A DNA stretch of 64,000 bases from Cyrtodaria siliqua (Eukaryota > Mollusca > Bivalvia > Adapedonta > Hiatellidae): contig JAWPHD010001125.1 of NCBI GenBank assembly GCA_037043455.1, positions 124,001-188,000 on the forward strand. Reading direction: 5' to 3'. Positions 36,201 through 50,818 of the stretch are shown here, one piece after another; the stretch's first letter is position 1; each line of letters begins with the position of its first letter. The notes below the pieces were generated by a model. The model made no database searches. It saw only the letters and a program-made list of their open reading frames with translations, and was not told the origin of the DNA. Both the position numbers and the translations under genes were made by a program.

Positions 36201-39200
36201 TGTTACCTGACTTGCATCAGCTCTTACATATACTCTTAGGAAAACAGTTAAGAGTGAGTTACGATCATATTTTTCATCCAGGGGGCGTGGGGGTGGGGCG
36301 CACAGATCTTTAAAAATAACACATGCCTTTCGAATTATTTATGGTCTGGATATGTAAAATTCCAAACAAACAATGTTTTGCCGACACGCTGTTGTCACAG
36401 ATGTGATCGTTATTAGTTATTATAGAACTGAAATGCTATTAGATTTTAAATGGTGCATACAGTATGCCCTCCGCACCCCACCATCCTCTCATATTGTATT
36501 ACATTCTCAATTGTTTCAAAATGTTAAATCATTCAATTATATGCAGGCCTGGGCCTACAGGGCCTACGCTATAAAGGGTATGGAACATAATATATATAGG
36601 CTATGGGGACATAATATGTAAAGATATAGAGGGTATGGGGACATTATATGTAAGGATATAATATAGGGTATGGGGACATAGTATGTAATGATATAGAGGG
36701 TATGGGGACGTAATATGTAAGAATATGTAGAGTATTGGGACATGATATTTAAAGATATATTGGGTATGGGGCTTAATATATAAGAATACTAGTATATAGG
36801 GTATGGGGAAATAATATGTAAGGTTACAGAGAGTACGGGGACATACAATGTAAGAATATAGAGGTTTTGGGGACATAATATGTAAGGATATATAGGATAT
36901 GGGAACGTAATATGTAAGGACATATAGGCTATGGGGTCATAATGTGTAGGGATACAGAGGTACGGGGAAATACAATGTAACATACATAGGTTGCGGGGAC
37001 ACACTATAAATATAAGATAAATAGGACAAGGAAACATAGTATGTACGAATATATAGGGTATGGGGACCTAATATGTAAGGATATAAAGGGTAAGTGAAAT
37101 ACAATGTAACGTTATAGACTACAGAGGGTATAGGACCATGTGTAAGTGTTTGTTCGTGATTGATTAGTTTTATTTTCATTAGTGAATAAAACTCCCAGTT
37201 CTCTGTTATTAAATGTTATAATTGTTACAACAATTAATTTGAAACATAATTCGTGTCTCTATTTTATGCTACGTAACCATTACTATTTAATTAAATTAAT
37301 ACTATTGGTATGTTAAGTGACCATTACTATTTAATTAAAATTATAATAATAGGAGCATGTATTTTTCATATCCATTTAATTTAACTTTAAAAAATAGAAC
37401 ATTTTCTAATATATATATATTGTAATGTTGTCATCACACGCATGTTCCCATATGCATTCTACATTTCGACCAACAGTGTAGCATGAACTAGAACACTTTT
37501 ATAAGACACTAACAGTGGTTTAATAATCGCTTTTACCATATTTTAAAAGGTCTAACTGCCAGATACAACTTTTTTATGAACATCTTCCTTTCCGAATATT
37601 TAATAACACAAGGTCGTGCAATTGCTCAGATTACAAAGTGAATTTTTTTTTTTTTGAAATAAAAAATACTTTGTTTTATGAGAAAGCAAACTACAGCTTA
37701 TGTCATATGATATTTTAAAGATAATTCACACAGTTGTTACTGTCAGTCCGTTTTTTTTCATTTCCCCGAAAACTATGATTTTTCACTTACGACGAGAGAT
37801 TATTTAAATGCTGGGATGGATTATAGGGAAATCCTTCAAGAATGGTATAGACGTGTGGTTCTTTTCACTAACGAGCGTATGACAGTGAGTGAAAAAACAA
37901 ATCACGTCTACCATCAAGTGAAGGATCCAATAATCGATTCGGGCAGTTAATTAATCTATTTATTACATTTTAAGTCACTTTACTGACGCCATCACTCAAC
38001 GTCGCAACGTTAGTTATTACGTCGCAACGTTAGTTATTATTGTGTTCTGAGTTAGTTATTAATTTAATATTTAGCGATTACGAATATTCTTGCATCCATC
38101 CACCATGTAATACGCGGATCCCCGTGAGTTGCCGGTGTAGAATACAACCACTGCAAACACACCATCACATGCAGAGAGAGCCCCCCCCCACCCACCCCAC
38201 CCCCCCTCCCCACCCCCATTCATTTTAATTTTTTCATTTTTTACCATGCTCATTCAAGGTCATGACACCGCGTACGTAAACGTGGAAACGCGGCTCCATC
38301 GTAAATGGCAGCAACTCTGCAGTTTTGCAGGTAAGAAGGTTCTAGGCCCATTCTACATATTTTAACTTGATGTAAGTGGAGGATGAGCCTGGCATTTTCA
38401 TTCCTGTTAGGAGTCATACAACCTTTCATGTGTTGTTGCGCCTTAAACCCCAATTCAATTCAAAGTAATACGCGGAAAGCCTTATCCCGAATGCAAGAAA
38501 ATACTTTCTATCCGGAATGTAAAACGCGGATATCATAATCGGTATGTAAGAACACCCACGTTGACACACACATTTAAGTATTTTTATTGTCTTTTGACAA
38601 ACGCATTTAGCAAACTACATAACAGTATGTTAGTGATTTTAACTATACGTACGCATGATTTAAAATAAAATTGTTTTAGCTTCTTTAGACTTACCTACTG
38701 ACGTATGCATCATATTTTCTGGATTAAATAGCTATTTTACTTTAGAATTTCTTATACTAATATAATGCTGATATGTTGACTATTTGAATGAAGCAAACAA
38801 AAATCAAAGTGTATACTCGCAAATATGATTAACGAAAATATTCCTACTTTGTTCCATTTCCTACTTTGCGCACTGACGATAACGAACATATTCTTACTTT
38901 GTCCCAATTCCTACTTTGCGCACGGACTATTCCGGAATTGAACCGCGAAATTTCGAGAATTCCGATAATGCCGCGCATTTTATGAATTCTTACTTTGCGC
39001 AGAGCAATTCCGGAATTGTCCATATTCTTATTGCGCATAACATATAGGCCTATATAGTAGAGAACATCATAAATTGAACAGAACAGCTTTCACAAACACT
39101 GTATCCAGAAAGGGTACTAAATGATAGAGTAATTTGGTTAAAATAAAATGTGGAAAATTATCATTTACAGTGCTATAAACAAATATAAACAAATAAAAAA

Positions 39201-42200
39201 TTCTTAGCTAGCGTGTATACTAGCTAAAATAGATACTCGATACTCCATATATACATAGTATGGAAAAGCAGCTATCTTTACAACTTAATATTCTAAACCG
39301 GTTTTCGCCTTTACGGCTTCATCAGAGAGTTATAAACACAAAACATAAAATATAAAACATAAATGTACAGCAACACACTTGTGAAAAAATATACAAAATC
39401 ACGAGAAACAAAATTATTAATGCACCTCTGCCGATCACTCTGAAAATGCCGCTCTCCCGTCATCTCGTGTGACTTCGGCGGGGTAGAGAGATGTCATCAA
39501 ATGTTCCCATTGCAAAGAACAAGATTTATATCTGGTATCTATGTCTATGATAATACTAATCAAAAGTATGGTGGCATATTTTGATATTTACTTATATATT
39601 AAGATTAATTAATATGGTTTTATAAACATCAAGATGGGCCATTTAATCTCCTTTATTGATGCCACGAGGGTGTACTGTACGCAGACGACGTATCCAGTAG
39701 CGTTCACGTTATTTTCGATCTTGATCAAACCATGTTGGACAGTGATCTATACAGCATAGTGATATGTCCGTGAAGTTATGATTGGCTTCATGAAAATGTT
39801 TAGCTACTGGTGCTCTTGCAAATTTTTCGCGTGTTCCAGTCTGACCTGTGAAGATTCATTCTCAGGCTAAGTGTCTGCTTTGTTTCTCCCACATACTGTT
39901 TTTGGCATATATATATGTGCGTTCAAACATACTTCTCATCCGGGTCATATGTTGGCTATAAATATATCTTCAGAGGTTAGATCATGTCATGTAACAGTGT
40001 GTTTCAAACTCCTTTGAAACAGTTTATTTAAAGAATATATATATCGCTATCCCAAATACATACTGCTATCAAAATGGAAAACAAAGCTACTAATGAAACT
40101 AGTAAAGACAATCTTACCCGACGGTAACAACTTTCAACCAAGTTATCAGGAAAGCAATTTCTGAAAAGGAAAAAGGTACCGATATGATGTATTTTCGTCC
40201 AGTGGGTTATAACAATAAAGGCAATGCAAAGTTATACTTTTTTTAATTAATGGCATTGGATTATTATTTATTATTTAAATAAGCGTCTCCGTGATCGAGG
40301 GGTTAACGACGTTGAATTGTAAACCTCATCGCCTCTCACCGCTGCGAGTTGGAATCCCACTGGGAGTTCGACTTGTAAATGAGGAAGGGTTGATTCTTAC
40401 GGTTACGAATGTTTGAGGTCACAGATGCACAGAAATTGCATTTAATGGGCGATGTAATGGATGGGCATTAACTGAAAATTTGTTTTTCATTTAGATCGAT
40501 ATCTTAAAACATATATAAAATGCTATGCCAGATATGATATAAAATAGTTCGGTGCGTTTACAATATGCAAGCTCAAAACCTAGTGGTTGAGATTTGAAAA
40601 AGTTTTGAAACCGCGCCCATTGGATACATGTTAAATCTCATTAAACGAATTATATGCAGCGATCATGCTGCGGGTCTGATCAGATTATAAGCTACGTTCT
40701 ATAAATTTACATTTTACATTTTGAATACAATATTAAACACAGCGTGCTTTGTTCGATAAAGTCGTATTTGACTGCATTCTATATTTTGATAGTATTAAAT
40801 ACCATTTAGATACCATTTAGATACCATTTACATACGTTAACTAGTCAAACACCCATGAAATGACGTAATGCATATAAATCCATTTATTATAAATCCATTT
40901 ATATCTTATGTTTGTAATTAGACCATTTTATTCAAGCTTCTGAGACATATTGTTTGGTGCGTTTTATTGTTGGACCGTGGTTTGGGTGTACGATAGTGTT
41001 TGGGACGTTATATTGTAAGTGGGGCCGTGGTTTGGGTGTACGATAGTGTTTGGGACGTTATATTGTATGTGGGGCCGTGGTTTGGGTGTACGATAGTGTT
41101 TGGGACGTTATATTGTATGTTGGGCCGTGGTTTGGGTGTACGATAGTGTTTGGGACGTTATATTGTATGTGGGGCCGTGGTAAGGGTGTATGTGTAGTGT
41201 TTGGGACGTTATATTGTATGTGGGGCCGTGGTAAGGGTGTATGTGTAGTGTTTGGTACGTTAGATTGTATGTGGGACCGTGGTTTGGTTGTATGTGTAGT
41301 GATTGGTACGTTAGATCCGTGGTTTGGGTGTACGTGTAGTGTTTTGTATGTTATATTATATGCGGGACCGTGGTTTGAGTTTACATGTAGTATTTGGTAC
41401 GTTAGATAGTATATGAGCCCGCGGTTTGGGTATATGTGTAGTGTTTGTTGTGTTATATTGTATGTGGGACCGTGGTTTGGGTGTATGTGTAGTGTTTGGT
41501 CCGTTATATTGTACGTGGTTTGAGTGTATGTGTAGTGTGTGGTACGTTATATTGTATGTGGGACCGTGGTTTGAGTGTACGTGTAGTATTTGGTGCGTTA
41601 TATTTTATGCGGGACCGTGGTTTGCGTGTATGTGTAGTGTTTGGTACGTTAGATTGTATGTGGGACCGTGGTTTGAGTGTATGTGATGTGTTTGGTGTGT
41701 TATATTGTATGTGGGACCGTGGTTTATGTGTATGTGTAGTGTTTGCTACGTTAGATTGTATGTGGGACCGTGGTTGAGTTTACGTGTAGCGTTTGGTGCG
41801 TTATATTGTATTTGAGGCCGTGGTTTGAGTGTACGTGTAGTGTTTGGTGCGTTATAGTGTATGTGGGACCGTGGTTTGTGTGTATGAGTGTATGTGTGGT
41901 GTGGCGTTTTATTGTTTATAGGAATTCGGTTGGTTAGGGCGTTTGTGTGTGGTACAGTCGACTGTATTTGGGTCCTCGGTGTGTGCGTGCGTACACGACC
42001 TGAACTAATTATTAAGTCAGACCTGATAAGATCAAACAATGCTTCCAAGGGTTCCTGTTCCTTTGAACTTCCGGTCCTCGTGATCGCGCCTCCCTTGTGA
42101 CCCGGTTGTATTGATAGAACAAGTATTATTCCCAGAACAACGGCAGCAAATGTGGTCGTCATGTAATAGACAATAGCGCGCAGTCCCATACGACCTGAAA

Positions 42201-45200
42201 TTACAAAATATATAGTTATTCACCCGTGTATATAGTTATTCACCCGTGTCTCAAACGATCTCCTGAATAAAGTTTGGCTCCTCAAACACTTTTAAGATTG
42301 CTCCGAATGTTTAACAACCGTACAACATTATTTTGTACATGTATGTTCGTGTTTCAAAATGCGTAGAAAATGTATGCAACAATACTAAGTGAAGGCCATT
42401 ATTAAAATTATGTCTGTTTGTGCGAACGCGACCGGTCCAAAAAATCGGCCCGTCTCCAAACTTGTTTTTCATTAAATATATTTTTTAAAAAAAATGGTGT
42501 TTTTTTTGCGGGCTTTTTTTTATCCTGGTAGTGTATTTTTAGTGTTTCCTGTTCATCTTTATTAATTTGGTTTACTAATTGTTTTAGATAGGATTTGTAT
42601 GTACAAAGTTAAGATTGTCTACATTGTATATTAAAATATTTTTAACAAGCACAAAACAAAATATTGTTTTAAGTCCAAACAAACAGTTAAACTGTAAACA
42701 GCATTCACAAAAGAATCAGGTATACATTAAAGAAAAAAGGAATTTTCCTACCCACCTAAAAATCTGAGGTCGGGTTTGGGCAAACTAATATATGTTTAAG
42801 TGTGGCCTTACATGTATGATGAAACAATCAGAATAACATGAACTGTGGTGAAACAGAACAGTTACATAACATAAATAGCAGGATTAGGACAAAATATGTC
42901 TGAAAAAAATATCGGTATTTTATGAGATTGCAAAGTACTTCATAATATATGCAAATAAAAAAATAAAAACTGTTTTAAAATATGTGTATATGGTTTATAC
43001 ATATACATTTATATATATAATTGACGCACAGAACACAACCACGTTCAAAAACTAGTACCACAATCAATGTTCATGTTTTATTTCAATACTTCGTTTATAT
43101 TTCAATCCTTGGTTTCTTGTAACTAACCTATAAGAAACGTAAGCCTTTGTGTGCCATTTGTGTGCGTATAGATCCACTTTAACCGTCGATAATAAGGTTG
43201 ACAGATAGAGTCATATTTCTATTGAAGATATTTCAACATTGTTAACGTTTTCAAAAGGAAGTGTGTGCAAAAAGGTGTTCTTGCCTTAAATTAATTTAAA
43301 CGAACGAAACAAACTTTTCCACGACAAAATTATGTGTACATTAGCATATGATAAAATATCACTGACAAATATGCTATGAAATTTAAGATAAACGGAGGGA
43401 TTAATAGTTTTATGCACTTAGGCAGTAGGCATATAATCCTCGGACTGTTTGTCCGCCTGTCGGAATTCGTACGTCAGTACGAAGAAATTTTATGTACATT
43501 AACTCCTTCTCATGTTTTGATTGTCATGAACATTGGTAAGATTACGTATCATGCTGTGTACATGATTTAGCTATATCGAAAGAAAAGTATTTCATAGAAA
43601 CATTTTATGGAGTTAAATATGAAATATTGCGTATGATTAATCTAGCCTCGATTAATCGGCATACTTCCGATTTCTTTGCTGTACGCATATGCAAAATATG
43701 ACCTATGCATGATACGGTCTGGCATGCCGAGACCACAGGAAATATTGCGACAGCAACAACTCCAGCGGAAATATCGTGCACCCAACTCGACCTGCGGGAA
43801 ATCGTGTGTTCCCAATTCTCTCAAGGGAAATCGTGTGTACAAATCACAAAAACTCTTAAATGCAAACAAATCTGGCCTAATTCATAATTTAGACACCATG
43901 CTTTATATTGTAATCTAGAACTTGCATTAAAATTAAAAAAAAATAGTTTGCATCTTTCTTCTTGACCTTGCTATGTAGAGACTAAACACGCCTGGTATTG
44001 TAATTTATACCTAGTGTTGGTGTGTTTTCTATACTGTATGCATGTCACAACATAATTCATGGGTTGTGCAATCCATTGATAGACATGACCAGGACAGGTT
44101 GTCCGTTCCAGGGTCTTTTAGAGTTTACCTGTCCGTATAGACCACTGCATTTTCATTGACGCAGAATTCTTTTCTCATAATTATTAAAAAAAAATAGTAT
44201 TAATATGCTATTGTTTATAATATGTATACATCCGACTTGTGCAATTCAAATCTGGGCAAGTAATTTCTGCCTGCCCATGGACAAGTATTAGTAAATATGG
44301 CCAAACATAAAACGGGAAAGTTTACATAATTAATACTTCGATTTCCGACCTTACAAAGTAAATACCAAGTCATAATCCAAATTTAAAAAGAAAATTGCGA
44401 TTTTAAATGTTTTAAAAGTTTTAGGCTACACACAACTTTTTTTTTAAAGAAATAGCAGATCGAACAGGAGGAAAAAATAAATAAAATTCATAGTTTTTCC
44501 TTTTATTTTTATTTCAGTTTTGCAAAATTTACAGGAGGCTCTCCCGTAAATCTAAAAATAAAAAACTTTGGCCTTAAAGGTTTCTATATTGTATGTGATA
44601 TTTAATGATATAAAATGGAGTAGGCCTTGAGCTTAGTAAACATATTTTTTTTTTATAACAGTTTACTATAATATCATCAAATGCAAATAGAGACCGTTGC
44701 CTGCTTCGCTTTATTGAATATTTCAGTGGTATTACAAGTACATAATCCCATTTAGTTTTTAAAGACACAAGGAACTAACGACCCCGGTCCTTACGGTATT
44801 TGTGATTGTGAAATTCTGACTTTGATTTCGTGAATTTTGAATGATGCCTGCTTTACGTGCAATAACCCAGTGGGTGGGGTAGACGCACTGGTATAAATAA
44901 TCTCACCGCCGCTATTTGGAACTTTTTTCGTTACGCATGAGTAAATAGCCGATATAAGAGATGTTCGAACTCCGTTTCAACAGCTGAGTGAGTAACGGTT
45001 TTGTACAACAATCAGTATTGTTAAATATATAAGCCTATAACTGGACAATTATCGACGCGCTCATTGTTGGTCGTATGGCCTTACCAGCTTTAATACCGCC
45101 TCGATAAAATCAAAGTACTGAAACTACCGTATGTTGCCTACAGAAAAAGCATTGGTCTTGCCATAAGATAACGATAACTATGGATACCTCGTACGACACT

Positions 45201-48200
45201 GATGAAACCTGTCCAAAGCAGCTAATTAACTCAAAACTTAGCAAAATAAAACAGGAAATGGATTATTCCCGGTCAGATTTCGGAGACGACGATACGTCCC
45301 TCATGTATGAACCAGTGGAATTAACAAGCACACAGATACCAAATAGTACTTTTTTTCTTGACATCGATACTAAGCTAGCCAGCTTACCTAGATCTTTATT
45401 CGCCAATGAGTTGCTATCGTTATGTAAAGATGATGCAGGAACGCTAAACATGTATCGACTCCACTTAGCTAGTCAAGCGAGACAATACCCAGAATGTCCG
45501 AAAACGCGACTTGTTAATAGGAAAAGATCCGGAAAGTCCTCCAAAGAAGCCAAATTAGCTGAAGATTGTTACATCTTATACGCCTTCATTGATGGTGATC
45601 GATCACGTGAAATAATCGATGTATTCTCCACTGTTCACTGTAGTGATGATACATTAAACGAATCGTTAATTCCTTGTGCTCAGCAACAATATTTCACTGC
45701 CACAACCTTCCAGACTGACGAACAAACGCGCCAACAATTAGAATGTCCCGACATCATAGCCATTCTAATGAAAGTTCAAATGGACGTATCTTACCTTGCT
45801 CAAAGGAGAAATGAAGATGCCCAGTTAATGCTAGAGCTTAAGACCGATATGGCAGCAGCAACAACAAAACTACGGCTGATTAACGCGACCGTATCTAGTA
45901 TTCGCGCGAAAGTCTGCGACGATGGCAACAGTAAAATAGACAAACTACAATCTGAAATATGCTCATTGAGCTCGACACTCGGTGTAATAAACAAAAAGGT
46001 AAATGACGCAAAACTCTATGGGTCCTTACCACAGCCATCTGAAATTCGTGTACTGGAACCATCAGATACCACAAAGGACGCGGATAAAGCCCCAATCAGC
46101 AGTAAGCTAAATGTTACACAAAAAGCAGATATGACTGTTCTTACTTCTCCACCAGGAAGAGGCAAATTACTGTCAACGGCTGAGAGAGCCAAAACGTTTG
46201 CCCAAGCATGTTCTCAGCCTAGCACTCCTAGCAATGCTACACAGAAAATAGTAGTGCCTAAAAATAATACCGCTGAAACTAGGACTAAGACAATACCACC
46301 TCCAGTCACAGAAAGTAAAGCGACCGCGATACGGCAAACCCCGCCAACCGATTCTCTCAACAGAAATCGACCAACAGACAGTAGCTTTAGTCAGGCTGCA
46401 GAGAACTTGGACAGCGCTACTGCCGATCATGGTCGCTTTACTGCCGTGCGCCGGAAAAGGGTTTCGACATTTTTTCTTGGTAATTTTGAAACAGACGTAA
46501 CTGCAGGTGACTTCTACGATTATCTTGAAACCAAGGGTATGAAAATAACGCATCTGAAACTGTTTTATAATACATTTAGCACATCTGCCAGAATTAATAT
46601 CCCAAGTGAGTACGACGAAATTGTATTGGGTGAAAGTTTTTGGCCGAATGGTATTATAGTGAGACGTTGGGTAAACAGGTCCGAGTGGACGAAGGATAGG
46701 GACGACAAAAGACGAAATACAGACGGTAATGAAAGACCCCGACGACGCCGTACAAACTTGAACGATGAGAATTATACACAGAGGGCTCATGAAATACCTA
46801 ATGATTTATACAGACGAAACTACCAAGACGATAGTGATTATAAGCATAGGTCACGCGACTCTTATGAACATAACCCTCGTGACAATCGGTATTATGAGGA
46901 TGACAGTATAGACGTACGTAACGACAGCAACAGCGAGACAAATGAACACAATGCACATGGTTACTGGTCGGACAAGTTGAAACGTGACAAACTTGATCAA
47001 TGCACGTGGCCTGGTGGTCACGATTATTGATTTGTATGATATTATTAGTGCACACTAAAGACGTACATACCAAATGCTTCACAGTATGCGCTCATTGTAT
47101 ATATATTACTTAGTTATGTTACTGTCATTATTATGTTGGAATGTACGTGGTATTATGTCTTCAGCGTATCCACTTTCTTGCATGTTGCAAGACTACAGCA
47201 TTGATATTGCCCTAATATGTGAACACAAATTGTTCTCACACTCTAAAGACTTCTTAAACAGTATTCATCAAGATTATTCCGCGCTATCCATTGAGACAAA
47301 CCCTCAGAATATATATAGTCGTGCAACATGTGGGCAAGGAGGTGCAGCTTTCCTGTATAAATCTAACCTTCAACCATATATATCAAGAATCGATGATATT
47401 GAAAGCGAACGCATTATCGGCATTCGGGTGAACTTGCACAACAGCAATCCGTTGTATATATTTTGTGCATATTTGCCCGCTGATAGTGCAATTATACCTT
47501 TTCAAGAAGCACTTAGTGAGTTACATGCCCTTACCTCGTTCTATTCCTCACAAGGTAACGTTATAGTTGCTGGCGATTTTAACGCACAAATCATTAATGA
47601 CACGTTCTCTGTACCATCAGGATCGATTGCGAAATCAAGGTTATTCTCAAACTTTGTAAACGAAAATAGCCTCTCTCCGATAAATTTATCTCTTAAAAGA
47701 GATGGCCCTGACTACAGCTTTATTCCTACGAAAGCAATGATCGACCATGTTCTTGCTGACCAAAATACGCTACCATGGTTTAAAAAGTTTACCATACTGG
47801 ACGAAACTGCAGTAGTTTCCTCCGACCATCTGCCGTTTATTACTACTCTTGATGTGCCTATATATACCGCAAATACGTTTTCAGTCCCGCGTGTGGGTAT
47901 AACATGGAACAAAATAACGGAAAAGCATATAGCTGACTATCAATGCGAAATAGCACTACAACTACAGTGCATAGAAACGCAGTATGATTCCCTAACAGTT
48001 GACAATATTTCAACCGCTATTGTAGGAGCGCTCCATTTTGCAGCCGTTAAAACACTCCCAAAGAGCAAGTTTAACAAACATGCTAAGCCGTATTGGACTC
48101 TAGATGTAAAAGAGGCTCACACTGTAGCTAGACACTTCCGACGCATCTGGTTATCTCAGGGCAAACCTCGTGGTAATTTGAACGAATCATATCGTGATTA

Positions 48201-50780
48201 TAAACGTGCGAAATCCCAGTTTCGTAGAATCCAGCGAATAGAATCTGAGAAATATCAAGATCAAATGTACGCCGAATTAGATGAAGCGGCAGAACTTGAT
48301 TATAGGTTATTCTGGAAATTGCTTCGCAAACGCAATAGAACGAGTCCAGTCACATGCCACGAGCTAATAAATGATGGAGTAACGTATAGCCCGGAAAGCG
48401 CTGTTGTTGACGGATTTGCAGCCCACTTTAAAACAGTATTCGAGGAAAGTAAGACTGAAAGCGCTCTTGAAAACTTTGTGCAATCAATAAAAACGCGCAT
48501 AAAGGACTTTGAGCAGGAAAATAGTGATGCACACTTTACAATCTTAGAGTCCAATATCAACCATGATGACATCGCGAAAATTGTCAAGAACTTAAAGAGG
48601 CGCAAAGCTTGTGGTATCGATAACATTCAGAATGAGCATGTAATCTACGGTGGTAACGTAATCATTCGTTATATAGTCATGCTATTTAATAAAATAATGG
48701 ACACCGAATCCACTCCCGTTTCATGGCAAACGAGTATAGTCATTCCAATCTTCAAAGGCGGTGGCAAATCTAAGTCCGATCCCGGCAATTATCGGCCAAT
48801 AGCTTTTTTACCTTGTTTCGCTAAAATGTTCGAAGCCTTGATACGCATGAGAGCTAACTCTTACCTGAAAATGAAACCAGCCAAATTCCCAAACTCTCAA
48901 CAACAAGGGTTCCAGGAGAATCTAAGCTGCATTACAACCGCCTTCAATATGACCGAAACAATATTTTACCTACTTGAATATAATAGCAAAGTATGCGTTG
49001 CTTTCCTCGACATAAAAGGCGCGTTTGATACAGTCTGGCATGATGGACTGTTTCTGAAAATTGGAGAACTCGGTATTACAGGGAAGTTATGGCGTATCAT
49101 CAGAAACTCTTATAAATCCCTAAATTGCACCGTGCGCATAAATGGATGTACGTCACAGTCCGTACCAATCAAACGTGGAGTCCGTCAGGGGGGTGTAATG
49201 TCAACTTTTCTGTACTTAGTATTCATTAATGATCTCCTTCTGCAGTTAGAAGAATCAATATATAGTGCAAATATTTTTAGAGTTAAAGCTGGTAATCCAA
49301 CCCTCGCCGACGACATTTCTCTAATTGCAACTAGTCCTCATAACCTCCAAAAGCTTTTGGACATTGTATACGTGTACGCCAAAACATGGAAATTTGATAT
49401 AAATGCTTCTAAATCGTGTGTAATGACATTTGGTTCCAAGAAAAATGCGATATTGCCAAGACTGTTATATGGCGATTGCTATCTCGAAAATGTCAAGTCT
49501 GTTGTCCACTTAGGTATTCGCCAGGACATGTTTCTCAAAGTAATGACCGTACGGCCGAACGATGTCAAAAGGCCAAGAATGCGTTTCACGCCATGATAGG
49601 TCTCGGGGTTCGTCCGTCCGGCTTAAATCCGCTGACTTCAGTTAGCCTTTACAAAAAGATAGTTATCCCCACTGCGCTTTATGGATGCGAGCTCTGGAAT
49701 AGTCTCACTAATGCAGAGTTGGACATGTTAAGCAGATTACAACATTATGTAGTCAAACGGATACAAGGGTTCTCGGTAAGGACAAGGTCCGATATGTGCG
49801 AGTCAATGCTTGGTCTGAAACGCTTAACTTCGGAGATAGACCAACGCAAATTAATGTTCCTCCGTAAAACATTATCGTTGTCTCCGGATACATTGTGCCA
49901 TACAATTTTTATTCGCCGTTATGTACAATTCATTACTTCAGCGAGCACGGTACAGAAAGGTTTCATTCCTGATATATGCAAACTCCTTTACAAATATAAC
50001 TTGCAATATATTGTAAATGACTTTATGAAAGATCCCCAGTCATTGCCAAGTAAAATGATATGGCGAAATCAAGTGAAACAATCTATTCAAACGATGGAAT
50101 CGTACTCATGGCTATATAGGGTTAACAGCGACCCGGATTTTACGATGTTCAGGAGGATTCATCAGGAAATAAAACCTGCCTTACTCTGGACAATACCGTC
50201 CAACAGAACTGATCTTGCAATAGCAAATAAAATAGCCCGCCTATGGGTTGAGACGCCTTTAAGACAGGAATCATATTGTCCAGTTTGTCAAACACCCTTC
50301 CTAATAAGAGCGGTGCATATTATTTCAGAATGTACACATACACTTAATATGAGAATTAAATTTTTAAATGACGTTAATAAGGATGTAAGCCCTAATCTAA
50401 GATATGAGTTAGATACTTCCGAGCCATTATCGTTCACATGTAAAGTCCTCGGCGAGCCACCTCGGACAGATATTGATAATGAATCGTACAATCAGTTCTA
50501 TCATCTCGCATCAAGATTTGCGAGTGTCTGTATTGACAAATTTATATTCTTCACTCAGAATATGTAATATGTTGTCATTTAAAAACAAATGTTAAGCGAA
50601 ACTCGAAATATGCCAAGACATTGCTAGTGTTAAATTAGTTTGCATATGAGCTCAGTGCAGAGCGCACGATTGGTATTATTATTTCTACTACACATTACAA
50701 TAATGTAAACATCTGTGTACATGTATATATTAACCTCTCTCAAATCTGTGTAAATGTATATATTAATCTCTCTCTATCTC

Positions 50781-50818
<38 letters not shown>

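Larger units (their letters stand above)
31629..40117. other. Intron 3 of EAAT (largest repeat-sparse intron)
   Basis: 8.5 kb. Listed separately inside it: CA repeat, two inverted repeat pairs, a MITE-like element, a tetranucleotide run, a 33-bp minisatellite and a Penelope remnant. The rest is AT-rich with no supported gene; the small frames (31726-31908, 32198-32419, 33775-33984, 36373-36621) show no domain. Confidence 0.6.

Noticed and set aside
38695..38718. Possible 24-nt microexon with a perfect GTAAGT donor
   Set aside because: Would fit the phase after exon 2, but the residues (KYDAYVS) have no place in the family, and exon 3 at 40118-40160 fits exactly.
41050..42189. Cys/Trp-rich plus-strand frames and the long minus-strand frame past exon 2
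   Set aside because: Array F units; on the minus strand only 42023-42194 is supported by family homology and splice phase.
45263..48626. Minus-strand frames of 60-205 codons within the LINE
   Set aside because: Antisense shadows of ORF1 and ORF2.
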